A stretch of 18,824 nt of DNA from JAWLGW01 sp964569055 (GCA_964569055.1 CAZMSZ010000123.1:1-18824), one strand, 5' to 3'; shown: positions 7,335 to 14,155, counted from the first letter of the stretch. Program-made: numbers and translations. The notes: a model not told the origin generated them from the sequence alone.

Positions 7335-8761
7335 CGCGGCGGGAGCGGCGGCTCGATCGTCGGGATCTCGTCGAGCTCGAACGAGATCGCGATCGCGCCC
7401 TTGAGGTTCCTCGCGATCATGTACTCGAGCGACTCGTCGGCGTCGGTCCCCATGAACACCACCCGGTAGCGCGAGCCGTCGGGCGCGATCATGGCCACCT
7501 TCTCGCGCTCGACCGAGTACGCGGACCACACGCCCTCGACGCCCAGGGTGGGCGCCACGTAGCCGACGAGCCCCTCGCTGCCGTGCACCTTGTGGTGCTG
7601 GCGCTTCTGGCTGCCCGAGCCGGGCCGGCCCTCGGCGGCGGCGCGCTGCTCGGCCTCGGGCTCGATCGAGCTCTCGCCCAGGCCGATGTCCGCGTCGGAG
7701 TCGGCGGCGGCCCCGGAGGGCTCGTCCTCGTCGCCGCTCTGCGACGCGGCGAGGTCGACGGTCGACATCTCGCTCGCCTCGGGGCCCACCGGCGGGTCGA
7801 CCTCGGGGTCGACGTGGAGGCCGAACCCGATCCGCACCGCGCCGAGGAAGGTCCTGGCCACGGCGTGGACCAGCGAGTCGTTGGGGTCCGCCCCCACCGG
7901 GATCACCTTGTAGCGGCCGCGCGAGGGGGCCACCACCGCGACCTCGCGCCACCCGTCGTCGTAGAGCGACCACGCGTCCTCGACCGAGGTCACGGCCACG
8001 AACCCGACGTGGTAGCCGCCGGCGAGCACCGAGTGGTAGGCGGCCTGCCCCCCAGCGCCGGCGACCGGGGTCGGCTCGGGGGCGGGATCGGCGACCGGCG
8101 CCGGCGCGGCGGGCGCCGCGACGGGTCGGCGCGGCGCGGCGCGCGGCGGCGCGTCGAGCGAGACCGGCGCCCAGCTCCCGCCCTCGGGGGGCACGATCAG
8201 CGGGGCCCCGTCGAGCCCGATCGCCATCGCGACCGCCTCGGGCAGGCTCGGCGCGTCGAAGGTCTGGACCCCCTCGCCGGGGAGCAGGCCCATGAACGTG
8301 ACCTCGAACCCGGCGCCGCTGCGGCGCAGGGTCGCGACCTTGGTCGTGCTGGCGTCGTACAGCGCCCACGCTCCCTCGGTCGGCGTCATGATGAACCCCA
8401 CGGTCCGACCGTCGTCGATCACGCGGCAGCTCACCTCCGCCGCCTGGATCAGCCGCAGGGCGAGGCGCTGGCGCTCGTCGCTGCCCACGAACTCGATCCC
8501 GGCGTGGGGCACGGGGTCGCCCGGCGCCATGCGGCACCAGGCCGCGCGCGCCTGCAGCTCGACGGGCGCCTCGAGGACCGGGTGCGCCAGCTCGACCATC
8601 AGCTCCTGGTCGGTCGCGAGCGGGATCGCGACCTTGAGCCCCGCCCCGCTCGGCGAGACGTCGAGCACCTCGCGCGCCTGCTGCGCGGGGAGCCCGGCCG
8701 TGCTCGTGAGCCGGACCTCGAGCAGGCCCGTGCGGATCCTCCCGGTGGCGCGCTCCTGCAC
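7331..8761 (-). CDS. PilZ-domain protein with three copies of an unrecognised ~64-aa module
   Basis: A 476-residue protein. Residues 1-105 look like a PilZ domain, the usual c-di-GMP receptor: an RxxxR at Arg4-Arg8 and DVSPSG at 34-39, matching the D/NxSxxG signature. The rest holds three related modules at about 121-183, 252-316 and 399-463. They share VGF/Y at the start, then an AWxLYD-like segment, a KVAxxxP segment, an RYxVxxMG-like strand and a GAxxIxF-like end. Low-complexity Ala/Pro and acidic linkers separate them. No membrane segment is seen. The start is the GTG at 8761, with GGGGGA just upstream. The gene is 7 bp after the small protein at 8769 and overlaps the GIY-YIG gene by GTGA. 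A role as a c-di-GMP-responsive adaptor is an inference. Confidence 0.8.
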   Translation of the reverse strand: MQERATGRIRTGLLEVRLTSTAGLPAQQAREVLDVSPSGAGLKVAIPLATDQELMVELAHPVLEAPVELQARAAWCRMAPGDPVPHAGIEFVGSDERQRLALRLIQAAEVSCRVIDDGRTVGFIMTPTEGAWALYDASTTKVATLRRSGAGFEVTFMGLLPGEGVQTFDAPSLPEAVAMAIGLDGAPLIVPPEGGSWAPVSLDAPPRAAPRRPVAAPAAPAPVADPAPEPTPVAGAGGQAAYHSVLAGGYHVGFVAVTSVEDAWSLYDDGWREVAVVAPSRGRYKVIPVGADPNDSLVHAVARTFLGAVRIGFGLHVDPEVDPPVGPEASEMSTVDLAASQSGDEDEPSGAAADSDADIGLGESSIEPEAEQRAAAEGRPGSGSQKRQHHKVHGSEGLVGYVAPTLGVEGVWSAYSVEREKVAMIAPDGSRYRVVFMGTDADESLEYMIARNLKGAIAISFELDEIPTIEPPLPPR

Positions 8762-8768
8762 GGTCCCC

Positions 8769-9026
8769 CTACCCGGCCCGCGCGGGGTCCTCGCCGCTCA
8801 GCTCCACGGCCTCGATCTCGCTGATCGGGTAGCGAGCCTGCCCGCCCGCGCGCAGGAACACGTCCACGAACGGCGCGTCCGCGGCCTTGGGATGCGGCGC
8901 GAAGTCGCGGTTGAACAGGTAGCCCTCCACCCGCTCCCCGCTCCGCAGCGTGAGCGTCACGTCGCCTCGATAGTCGAAGGCCGCCTCGAGCTGCCGCTCG
9001 AGCTCGCTCGCGTCGAGCTGCCCCAT
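8769..9026 (-). CDS. Small 85-aa protein, possibly Sm-like fold, first gene of the operon
   Basis: The protein begins with a short helix-like stretch and continues with strand-like segments: VTLTLRSGERVEGYLFNRDF, then DVFLRAGGQARYPISEIEAVEL. The order of an early strand, SGxxxxGYL and a late ISEI strand recalls the small beta-barrel of Sm/Lsm proteins, but I cannot confirm that. Start choice: the ATG at 9026-9024 has GAGAGAGG about 8 bases upstream. An in-frame GTG at 9035 would add three residues but lacks a properly spaced ribosome binding site. The gene lies 7 bp before the PilZ gene and is probably made with it. No function is assigned. Confidence 0.7.
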   Translation of the reverse strand: MGQLDASELERQLEAAFDYRGDVTLTLRSGERVEGYLFNRDFAPHPKAADAPFVDVFLRAGGQARYPISEIEAVELSGEDPARAG

Positions 9027-9104
9027 CTCCCCCACCTCTCTCGGCCGTCGCGGCCGGGGCCACCCTTCTACCCCGGTCCGCGCGGCCGCGCGAGCGGGCG
9101 CGGC

Positions 9105-9680
9105 TCAGTCGGGGACGAGCGCGCAGAGCTGCTCGAGCCCCTCGCCGTCGAGGAACAGCGCGGTCACGTCCCCGAACAGCACCTCGTCGTTGGGGCGCAG
9201 CCGATACAGCCGCTTGGGGTCGAGCTCGATCCCGTTGAGCCGGGTGCCGTTGGACGAGCCCTGGTCGGCGAGGCGCCAGCCGGCGCCCTCCTCGTCCTCG
9301 ACCATGACGCAGGCGTGGAGCTTGGAGACGAGCGGCGAGACCAGGCGGATGTCGCAGCTCGCCGAGCGGCCGATCAGGACGCGGTCCTCGTACAGGTTGC
9401 GGTTGGTGACGGTGATCGGCACCACGACCGCGGTCCGCAGCACGGTGTCGAGCTCGAACCCCTTGCCGCGCTGGAGCACCGAGGTGTCCCCCGGCTCGGG
9501 CAGCTCGCTGCCGTCGTCGGGGGTGCTGTAGACCGGGCTCTGGTGCTCGTCGACCTTGGGCTTGAACACGAACACCGGGAGCTCGCCCAGGAGGCGCTGC
9601 AGGCCGATCTGACCCGCCCTGATCCGGCGCGCCAGCTCCTCGACGGTGATCCCATCCGGCAGGGCCGAGATCGGCTCCAT
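9105..9680 (-). CDS. FHA-domain protein
   Basis: A 191-residue protein with a C-terminal forkhead-associated domain (about 98-178), which binds phosphothreonine peptides. The signature residues are present: Gly104-Arg105-Ser106 (GRSASCDI), Ser119 and His122 in VSKLHA, and SSNGT at 142-146. Residues 1-35 (ITVEELARRIRAGQIGLQRLLG) look helical and could be a small docking element. Residues 40-80 are a polar linker. The start ATG at 9680 has GGGAGGA upstream, a good Shine-Dalgarno sequence, so the longer frame to 9947 is rejected. It ends 78 bp before the small-protein/PilZ operon on the same strand and may be co-transcribed. No Ser/Thr kinase is in the window, so its phospho-partner is not identified. 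It is divergent from the gene at 9787. Confidence 0.92.
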   Translation of the reverse strand: MEPISALPDGITVEELARRIRAGQIGLQRLLGELPVFVFKPKVDEHQSPVYSTPDDGSELPEPGDTSVLQRGKGFELDTVLRTAVVVPITVTNRNLYEDRVLIGRSASCDIRLVSPLVSKLHACVMVEDEEGAGWRLADQGSSNGTRLNGIELDPKRLYRLRPNDEVLFGDVTALFLDGEGLEQLCALVPD

Positions 9681-9772
9681 GTCGCTCCTCCCCCGGCGGC
9701 ACAGTGTCGCACACCGACCGACGAGCGCGAGCGGTGGGGGGCGCCGGCCCTTCCGCGCGGGAGCCCTTGGCG

Positions 9773-9778
9773 TATGCT
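9773..9778 (+). promoter_or_regulatory. Putative -10 element (TATGCT), likely leaderless start
   Basis: TATGCT ends exactly 8 nt before the ATG at 9787, with no Shine-Dalgarno sequence in between. A weak -35 candidate, TTCCGC, lies at 9751-9756 with a 16-nt spacer. Confidence 0.55.
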
Positions 9779-9786
9779 CCCGCCCC

Positions 9787-11079
9787 ATGACGGTGAGCGA
9801 GCTCGAGCGCGCGCTGAAGCGCGGCCGCGTCCCGGGGGTGGACCTCGCCGAGGCCTTGCTGACCCTGGGCGGGACGGCGGTCCACACCGAGGCCGAGGCC
9901 GAGGCGGCCCTGGCCGCCCTGGTCGCGGTCCGGCCCGTCGCGCCCACGCCCTGCGGCGCGGTCGCGCCGGCGGGCGACTGCCCCGCCAGCGCGCTCTACC
10001 TGCTCGCGTCGCTGCTCCAGCGCCCGGGCACGCCGGCCGTCCAGGCGCGCTTCGCGCGCGACGGCATGGCCTGCCTGCTGGCCCAGTACGACGCGCACCT
10101 CCCCCTCCCGGGCGCGCATCAGCAGGACCTCCTGTTCCTGCTCAAGGTGGCCGCGCTGTACGGCGCGCCCGGCGGGCTCGAGCGCACGGTCGAGGCGGCG
10201 CGCGCGGGCCGCTGGCCGGACGACACGCTGTGGGAGGTCGTGCTGCGCCAGTGGGCCGCCGGGCCCGAGGGCGAGCGGCTGGTCGCCGCGCTCGCGGACC
10301 CGCTCCCGCGCGGGTTCGCCGCGATCGCGCTGCTCGACCTCGCCAACGAGCGCGCGCTCTCGGGCGCGCCCGGCCCGCACCCCTTCGCCAGCGCGGAGGG
10401 GCTGGCGCGGCTCGAGGGCTGGCTGCGCGACCCCGACCCGGCCCGCGCGAGCTACGCTCAGAGCGCGACCACGGCCCTGGCGCTGCTCGAGGACCCGGCG
10501 GCGCACGAGCGCCTGTTGCCGCTGGCGCTCGCGCACGCCTCTCCGCGGGTCGCGCTCGAGGCGGCCTGGGCGGCGGCGCGCCTCGGGCGCGAGCCGCGCG
10601 CGGGCGAGGGCCTGGCGCGCCTGGTGGAGGCCTGCCGCGCGCCCGCCTGGGCCGTCGTCGCCCGCAGCTACCTGCAGGAGCTCGGCCGGGCCGACGCGAT
10701 CCCGCCCGAGGCGCTGGCCGCCGACGCCCAGGCCGAGGCCGAGCTGTGCGCCTGGCTGGCCCACCCGCACGAGCGCGGCGCGCCGCCCGACGCCGTGCGG
10801 ATCGTCGACCGGCGCCGCCTGCGCTGGCCGCCCACGGGCGACGAGCGGCGCGTGTGGCTGATCGAGTACCGCTACGCCCGTGGCTCCGACGGCGCGCCCG
10901 AGGTCGGGGTCGGCATGGTCGGCTCGCTCCCGTGCGTGCTGTTCGGCGAGACCCGCCCGGACATGGCGCCCGAGGACGTGTACGCGCTCCACTGCTGCTG
11001 GGAGCTGCAGGTCGCGCACGACCCGCGCGCGCCCAAGGAGCGGACCGTCGAGGAGGGACGCCGGCTGCTCGGCGGTTAG
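9787..11079 (+). CDS. Unrecognised helical protein, HEAT-like
   Basis: This 430-residue protein is rich in Ala, Leu, Arg and Glu. The central part (about 60-310) looks like successive helical hairpins. Segments such as ALALLEDPAAHERLLPLALAHA and VALEAAWAAARLGREPRAGE have a HEAT/ARM-like feel. The last 90 residues differ: they contain strand-like segments (VWLIEYRYARG, VGVGMVGSLPCVLFG) and end with a Trp/Cys-containing part, so a second domain is likely. No signal peptide or membrane helix is seen. The ATG at 9787 is chosen because of the -10 hexamer 8 nt upstream; an in-frame upstream extension overlaps the divergent FHA gene. The HEAT-like description comes from pattern reading, and no family is recognised. 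Confidence 0.78.
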   Translation: MTVSELERALKRGRVPGVDLAEALLTLGGTAVHTEAEAEAALAALVAVRPVAPTPCGAVAPAGDCPASALYLLASLLQRPGTPAVQARFARDGMACLLAQYDAHLPLPGAHQQDLLFLLKVAALYGAPGGLERTVEAARAGRWPDDTLWEVVLRQWAAGPEGERLVAALADPLPRGFAAIALLDLANERALSGAPGPHPFASAEGLARLEGWLRDPDPARASYAQSATTALALLEDPAAHERLLPLALAHASPRVALEAAWAAARLGREPRAGEGLARLVEACRAPAWAVVARSYLQELGRADAIPPEALAADAQAEAELCAWLAHPHERGAPPDAVRIVDRRRLRWPPTGDERRVWLIEYRYARGSDGAPEVGVGMVGSLPCVLFGETRPDMAPEDVYALHCCWELQVAHDPRAPKERTVEEGRRLLGG

Positions 11080-11128
11080 CTGTCGGCTCTCCGGCCAGCG
11101 CCGTGCCCGCGCCCGTCAACGCGGCCCG

Positions 11129-11152
11129 TGGCCCGTGCACGCGCACGGGCCA
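11129..11152. terminator. Strong hairpin between convergent genes (bidirectional terminator candidate)
   Basis: TGGCCCGTGC and GCACGGGCCA form a perfect 10-bp stem with a 4-base loop (ACGC). It lies between the convergent genes ending at 11079 and 11219. There is no T-tract on either side, so it may act as an RNA-stabilising or Rho-assisting hairpin instead of an intrinsic terminator. Confidence 0.55.
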
Positions 11153-11159
11153 GGGGAAT

Positions 11160-11177
11160 GGGCACGGGCACGGGCAC
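11160..11177. repeat. Short tandem repeat (GGGCAC)3
   Basis: Three exact copies of GGGCAC follow the hairpin at 11129-11152, and the complementary CGTGCCC occurs upstream near 11102. Together they make the intergenic spacer rich in mutually pairing segments. Confidence 0.7.
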
Positions 11178-11218
11178 GAGACTGCTCACGAACGGCCAGC
11201 CGCTAGCCGCCGACCGCT

Positions 11219-11560
11219 TCAGACCCGGAAGTGCTCCGCCTCGGCGCCGCTCGCGTCGAACACCGCGTCGACCCGGATCCGGCGCAGGTTCTCGCGCGCC
11301 TCGGCCCGCACGCGCAGGTCGGCGCCGACGCTGACCTCGACCGGGATCCAGCAGTTCGCGGGCAGGCCCCGCGGCAGCGCGAACGTGGCGGTCGCCACGC
11401 GCCGCTCGCCCTCGCGCAGCTCGAGCGCGATCGCGTCCTGGCCGGGGCGGGAGGTGCCGAACACCAGCCGGGCCCGGGCCGGCAGCGCGGCGCCGGCCGC
11501 GACGATCACTTGCTGGGTCCCATCGCCGCTCTGGGCGGACAGGGAGGCAGGAGCTTGCAT
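11219..11560 (-). CDS. Stand-alone Hsp70 substrate-binding-domain-like protein
   Basis: This 113-residue protein resembles the beta-sandwich substrate-binding domain of DnaK, with no nucleotide-binding domain and no helical lid. The matching segments are VIVAAGAALPAR (18-29, against the IP-N-T-x-hP-T-K strand of DnaK), FGTSRPGQDAIALEL (34-48), EGERRVA (50-56, against QGERxxA) and WIPVEVSVGADLRVRAEA (71-88, against the IEVTFDIDADGILxVSA strand). The first strands of a full domain are absent or diverged. The ATG at 11560 is the only plausible start. No signal peptide is seen. It is divergent from the phosphatase gene with overlapping putative promoters. Binding of exposed peptides is the family inference; without an ATPase partner in the window its mechanism is unknown. 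Confidence 0.68.
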   Translation of the reverse strand: MQAPASLSAQSGDGTQQVIVAAGAALPARARLVFGTSRPGQDAIALELREGERRVATATFALPRGLPANCWIPVEVSVGADLRVRAEARENLRRIRVDAVFDASGAEAEHFRV

Positions 11561-11570
11561 GGCCGTCCAG

Positions 11571-11579
11571 TGCTAAGGT
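11571..11579 (+). promoter_or_regulatory. Putative extended -10 element (TGC-TAAGGT) for the phosphatase gene
   Basis: TGCTAAGGT matches an extended -10 (TGn-TANNNT). It is 45 nt before the ATG at 11625, leaving a leader of about 39 nt. Read on the other strand the same bases give TTAGCAC, 9 nt before the start of the divergent gene, so the two promoters may overlap. A second candidate, TATAGC, is at 11593-11598. Confidence 0.4.
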
Positions 11580-11624
11580 CGCAGCGGTCGAGTATAGCGA
11601 GCGACGCCGGGGGGGGCCGAGCGG

Positions 11625-12137
11625 ATGCAGCGCCGGATCATCGTCATGCGCCACGCGAAGAGCTCCTGGAAGAGCGACGCGCCCGACGACCACTCCCGCC
11701 CGCTGAACCCGCGCGGGCGGCGCGACGCCCCGCGGGTCGCGGCGGAGCTGAGCCGACTCGGCTGGGTGCCCGAGCGGGTGCTCAGCAGCGACTCGCGGCG
11801 AACGCGCGAGACGTGGGAGCTGATGGAGGACGCCTTCCAGCCGACCCCGGTGGTCAGCTTCCACCGCTCGCTCTACCTCGCGGGCCCCGCCGAGGTCGAG
11901 GAGGCCCTCGCGGCGCTCCCGCCGGAGGTCCGCGCCGTCCTGGTGCTCGGCCACAACAACGGCTGGGAGGACGTGGTGGAGTGGTTGAGCGGGCAGAGCG
12001 TGACCCTCACCACCGCCAACGCCGCGTTGCTCGGCGCCGACGGCGCGACCTGGCGGGAGGCGCTGGCCGCCGCCCCGCGCTGGCAGCTGTTCGAGGTCGT
12101 GCGGCCCAAGGCGCTGGACGGGGGCGCGCCCTCGTAG
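11625..12137 (+). CDS. sixA: SixA-like phosphohistidine phosphatase (histidine phosphatase superfamily)
   Basis: A 170-residue protein of the short SixA type. The RHG-like motif is MRHAKSSW, with Arg9 and the phosphate-accepting His10. The DHSRPLNPRGRRDA segment (22-35) follows, as in SixA proteins. SSDSRRTRETWE (54-65) supplies the second phosphate-pocket arginine, and LGHNNG supplies the second histidine, His110. All expected catalytic residues are in place. SixA of E. coli removes phosphate from histidine on phosphotransfer proteins, but other members act on different phospho-compounds, so the substrate here is not known. The ATG at 11625 begins directly before the catalytic motif and follows a G-rich stretch. 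The gene appears to be a single transcription unit, since the next gene is 347 bp away. Confidence 0.88.
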   Translation: MQRRIIVMRHAKSSWKSDAPDDHSRPLNPRGRRDAPRVAAELSRLGWVPERVLSSDSRRTRETWELMEDAFQPTPVVSFHRSLYLAGPAEVEEALAALPPEVRAVLVLGHNNGWEDVVEWLSGQSVTLTTANAALLGADGATWREALAAAPRWQLFEVVRPKALDGGAPS

Positions 12138-12347
12138 CGCGCGAGGCCCGAGAGGTCGTGACGTGAGCCCAGCGCGCGGGGATCTGGAGGTCCGCGCAGC
12201 GGCTTGGGCCATGCGCTCCACCCTCTTGGTTGCGGCCTCGGCCGCGCTGCGGTCCTTGCGCTTTCTGCGCTTCGTGCTCCCCTTGGCTGGCCGAGGCGCC
12301 CCGCTACAGCGACACCCCCCGCGCGCCCGGTGAGGGTCGGCGCGGGG

Positions 12348-12353
12348 TAGCCT
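12348..12353 (+). promoter_or_regulatory. Putative -10 element (TAGCCT) upstream of slyD
   Basis: TAGCCT fits TANNNT and lies about 130 nt before the slyD start. A transcript would begin near 12360 and include the dyad at 12372-12389 in its leader. No good -35 is visible. Confidence 0.35.
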
Positions 12354-12371
12354 GACGGAGTGCGCCGGGAG

Positions 12372-12389
12372 GTGGCCGAGGTCGGCCAC
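12372..12389. promoter_or_regulatory. Perfect 8-bp dyad in the slyD leader (operator or hairpin)
   Basis: GTGGCCGA and TCGGCCAC are perfect inverted arms separated by GG. The site begins about 12 bases after the predicted transcription start, which suits either a repressor operator or an RNA hairpin. Arms of this length also occur by chance in DNA this GC-rich. Confidence 0.3.
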
Positions 12390-12484
12390 GGCTCGGCGCG
12401 TCCGGGCCGACGCTCGCCCGTCATCGGCTCGTCCCCTCTCACGGGCGCGGAGCGCGCGCCGTCGCGCGGCTCCAGGAAGGGCTC

Positions 12485-12982
12485 GTGACCGAGACGCGCG
12501 TGATCCGCCCCGGCGACGTGGTCGCCCTCGACTTCTCCCTGTCCACCGGCGCAGGGCAACTCATCGAGCAGAGCGACGCGGGCGACCCGCTCCTCTACCT
12601 GCACGGCGCCGAGAACATCCTGCCGGGCCTCGAGGAGCGCCTGCTCGGCAAGGCCGCCGGCGAGGCGTTCGACGTGCTCGTCCCCTGCGCGGAGGCGTTC
12701 GGCGAGCGCATGGAGGTCGAGGCGCACGGGGTGCCGCGGGCCGCGTTCCCCGAGGACGCCGAGCTCGAGGTGGGCGCCGGCGTGGAGGTCGAGGGGCCGG
12801 ACGGTGAGCTCATGCTGTGGGTGACGCGCGTGGAGGAGGAGGAGGTGTTCCTCGACCCCAACCACCCGCTCGCCGGCGAGGACCTGCGGTTCAAGGGGCG
12901 GATCCTCGAGATCCGCGCCGCGACGGAGGACGAGCTGGCCCACGGGCACCCGCACGGGCCCGAGGGACATCACCACCACTGA
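12485..12982 (+). CDS. slyD: FKBP-type peptidyl-prolyl isomerase, SlyD-like
   Basis: This 165-residue cytoplasmic enzyme catalyses prolyl cis-trans isomerisation and acts as a chaperone. The FKBP fold is split as in SlyD. The N-terminal part (residues 1-70) contains GDVVALDFSLSTGAGQLIEQS and the conserved YLHGAENILPGLEERLLGKAAGE segment. An insert-in-flap domain follows (about 72-125, from FGERMEVEAHGVPRAAFPED). The fold closes with DPNHPLAGEDLRFKGRILEIR (124-144), a hallmark of the family. The tail carries seven histidines (153, 155, 157 and 162-165), like the Ni2+-binding tails of SlyD, which help insert nickel into hydrogenase. The GTG at 12485 has AGGAAGG upstream at good spacing. No hydrogenase or urease gene is in the window. 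Confidence 0.93.
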   Translation: MTETRVIRPGDVVALDFSLSTGAGQLIEQSDAGDPLLYLHGAENILPGLEERLLGKAAGEAFDVLVPCAEAFGERMEVEAHGVPRAAFPEDAELEVGAGVEVEGPDGELMLWVTRVEEEEVFLDPNHPLAGEDLRFKGRILEIRAATEDELAHGHPHGPEGHHHH

Positions 12983-13027
12983 GCACGGCGCGCGCTCGCG
13001 CGAACCGCGCGGCGCGCCTCGAAGCTC

Positions 13028-13044
13028 CTCGTGCGCGGCACGAG
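13028..13044 (+). terminator. Possible hairpin downstream of slyD
   Basis: CTCGTGC and GCACGAG form a perfect 7-bp stem with a GCG loop, about 46 bases after the slyD stop. No T-tract follows. The rest of 12983-13198 is GC-alternating sequence with no gene. Confidence 0.35.
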
Positions 13045-13198
13045 CGCGCGCGGCGCGCGCGGCGCCGCGGCATGGGCCGTGCGACCGGCCCGTCCGGCGG
13101 CCCGGCAGGGGACCGACACCGGCCAGCGCTGACGCGCGCCGCGGTCGCCGCGGACCCGTCTCCGTCGCCCAGGGCGCGGAGGAGAGAGGAGCTCGAAA

Positions 13199-14155
13199 AT
13201 GGCTCAGACCAGCGGACCCGTCACGGCCGTGCGAGAGCCGGACCCGATCGCCGACCCGATCCCCCCGGCCCGCCTCACCTCGTGGGGCGGGATCTTCGCC
13301 GGCTCGTTCGTGGCCGGCGCGCTGCAGATCCTGTCGTTCACCCTGGCCGGCGCCGTCGCGTTCGCCGCCTACGAGGGCGGGGGCGCCGCGGGCACGATCA
13401 GCCGCCTCGGGGCGGGGACGATCGCCTGGGTGCTGGTGACCTCGTTCCTGACGCTGTTCGCCGGCGGCTGGATCGCCGCCCGCGTGGGGGCCCCGCGCGA
13501 CCGGCTGGGCGGCGCGCTGCACGGCCTCGCCGCCTGGGGCGTGGTCACGATCTTCTCGCTGCTGATCGTCGGCATGTCCATGGGCGGCATGCGCCAGGGC
13601 AAGGAGGCGGAGGCCGCGCGCACCGGCGCGCCGCCCGAGCAGCCGCTCAGCGGCTGGGAAGCGCCGGCGCGGCAGGGCTGGGACGCGGGCTGGAACCAGT
13701 GGGGCGAGGCGAGCGGCTGGCAACAGCAGCAGCAGCAGCAGCAAGGGTGGGAGCCGGGCGGCCGGCGCCCCGAGCAGCTCCCTGCCGGGGTCCAGGCCGA
13801 CCTGCGCCGCCTCCTCCGCGGGGCGCCGCCCGAGCGCCAGCTCGCCGAGGCGCTGAGCCGCGCGTTCGCGGCGGCGCCGGTCCTGAGCGAAGACCGTGAG
13901 GCCCTGGCGGACGCGCTGGCCGCTCAGGCGGAGCTCTCGCGCGAGCAGGCCGCGCGGGTGGTCGACCGCTGGATCACCCGCTACGAGCGCTCGGAGGGCG
14001 TGCTGGCCGGTCCCGGCGGCATGGAGCCCCACGGCAAGGCCCGCGCCTTGGCGAGCTGGGGGTTCACCTCGTTCTTCGGGCTGCTCGTCGGTGGGCTCGG
14101 AGCCGCGCTCGGCGGGCTCCTCCCGCGCCCCTGGCCGCGCCGACCGATCGCCTGA
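13199..14155 (+). CDS. Four-helix inner-membrane protein with poly-Gln linker
   Basis: A 318-residue membrane protein. Three hydrophobic segments lie at about 31-57, 71-96 and 106-128, and a fourth near 287-308. The first begins WGGIFAGSFVAGALQIL, a pattern I associate with small uncharacterised bacterial membrane proteins sometimes called PhnA-like in databases; I have not verified this. Residues 130-280 form a hydrophilic domain: first a Trp/Gln/Gly-rich linker with eight consecutive glutamines (175-182), then an Ala/Arg/Glu-rich helical part. No signal peptide is apparent. The ATG at 13199 has GGAGAGAGGAG seven bases upstream, a strong ribosome binding site. The gene stands alone between slyD and the efflux operon, and its function is unknown. 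Confidence 0.82.
   Translation: MAQTSGPVTAVREPDPIADPIPPARLTSWGGIFAGSFVAGALQILSFTLAGAVAFAAYEGGGAAGTISRLGAGTIAWVLVTSFLTLFAGGWIAARVGAPRDRLGGALHGLAAWGVVTIFSLLIVGMSMGGMRQGKEAEAARTGAPPEQPLSGWEAPARQGWDAGWNQWGEASGWQQQQQQQQGWEPGGRRPEQLPAGVQADLRRLLRGAPPERQLAEALSRAFAAAPVLSEDREALADALAAQAELSREQAARVVDRWITRYERSEGVLAGPGGMEPHGKARALASWGFTSFFGLLVGGLGAALGGLLPRPWPRRPIA
13721..13744 (+). repeat. CAG microsatellite encoding poly-Gln
   Basis: CAA, six CAG codons and CAA encode eight glutamines in the linker of the membrane protein. Slippage in steps of three bases would change the tract length without a frameshift. Confidence 0.95.

Larger units (their letters stand above)
12138..12484. other. 347-bp intergenic region before slyD
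   Basis: No convincing gene is seen. The middle (about 12220-12300) is less G/C-biased than its surroundings and contains C/T-rich stretches. The right end holds a -10-like TAGCCT at 12348-12353 and a perfect dyad at 12372-12389, so it probably carries the slyD promoter and leader. A 42-codon open frame from the GTG at 12360 overlaps the slyD start by GTGA but has no support beyond being open. Confidence 0.5.

Noticed and set aside
7053..8537. A 494-codon frame with the GIY-YIG domain at its C-terminus
   Set aside because: Everything upstream of the GTG at 7334 overlaps the PilZ gene in another frame and translates to low-complexity Arg/Gly/Ala. The GTGA overlap marks the real start.
12360..12488. 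A 42-codon leader open frame overlapping the slyD start by GTGA
   Set aside because: It is open, starts near a -10-like element and overlaps slyD, but its composition (Arg/Ser/Gly/Pro) is what random GC-rich DNA gives. slyD also has its own ribosome binding site.
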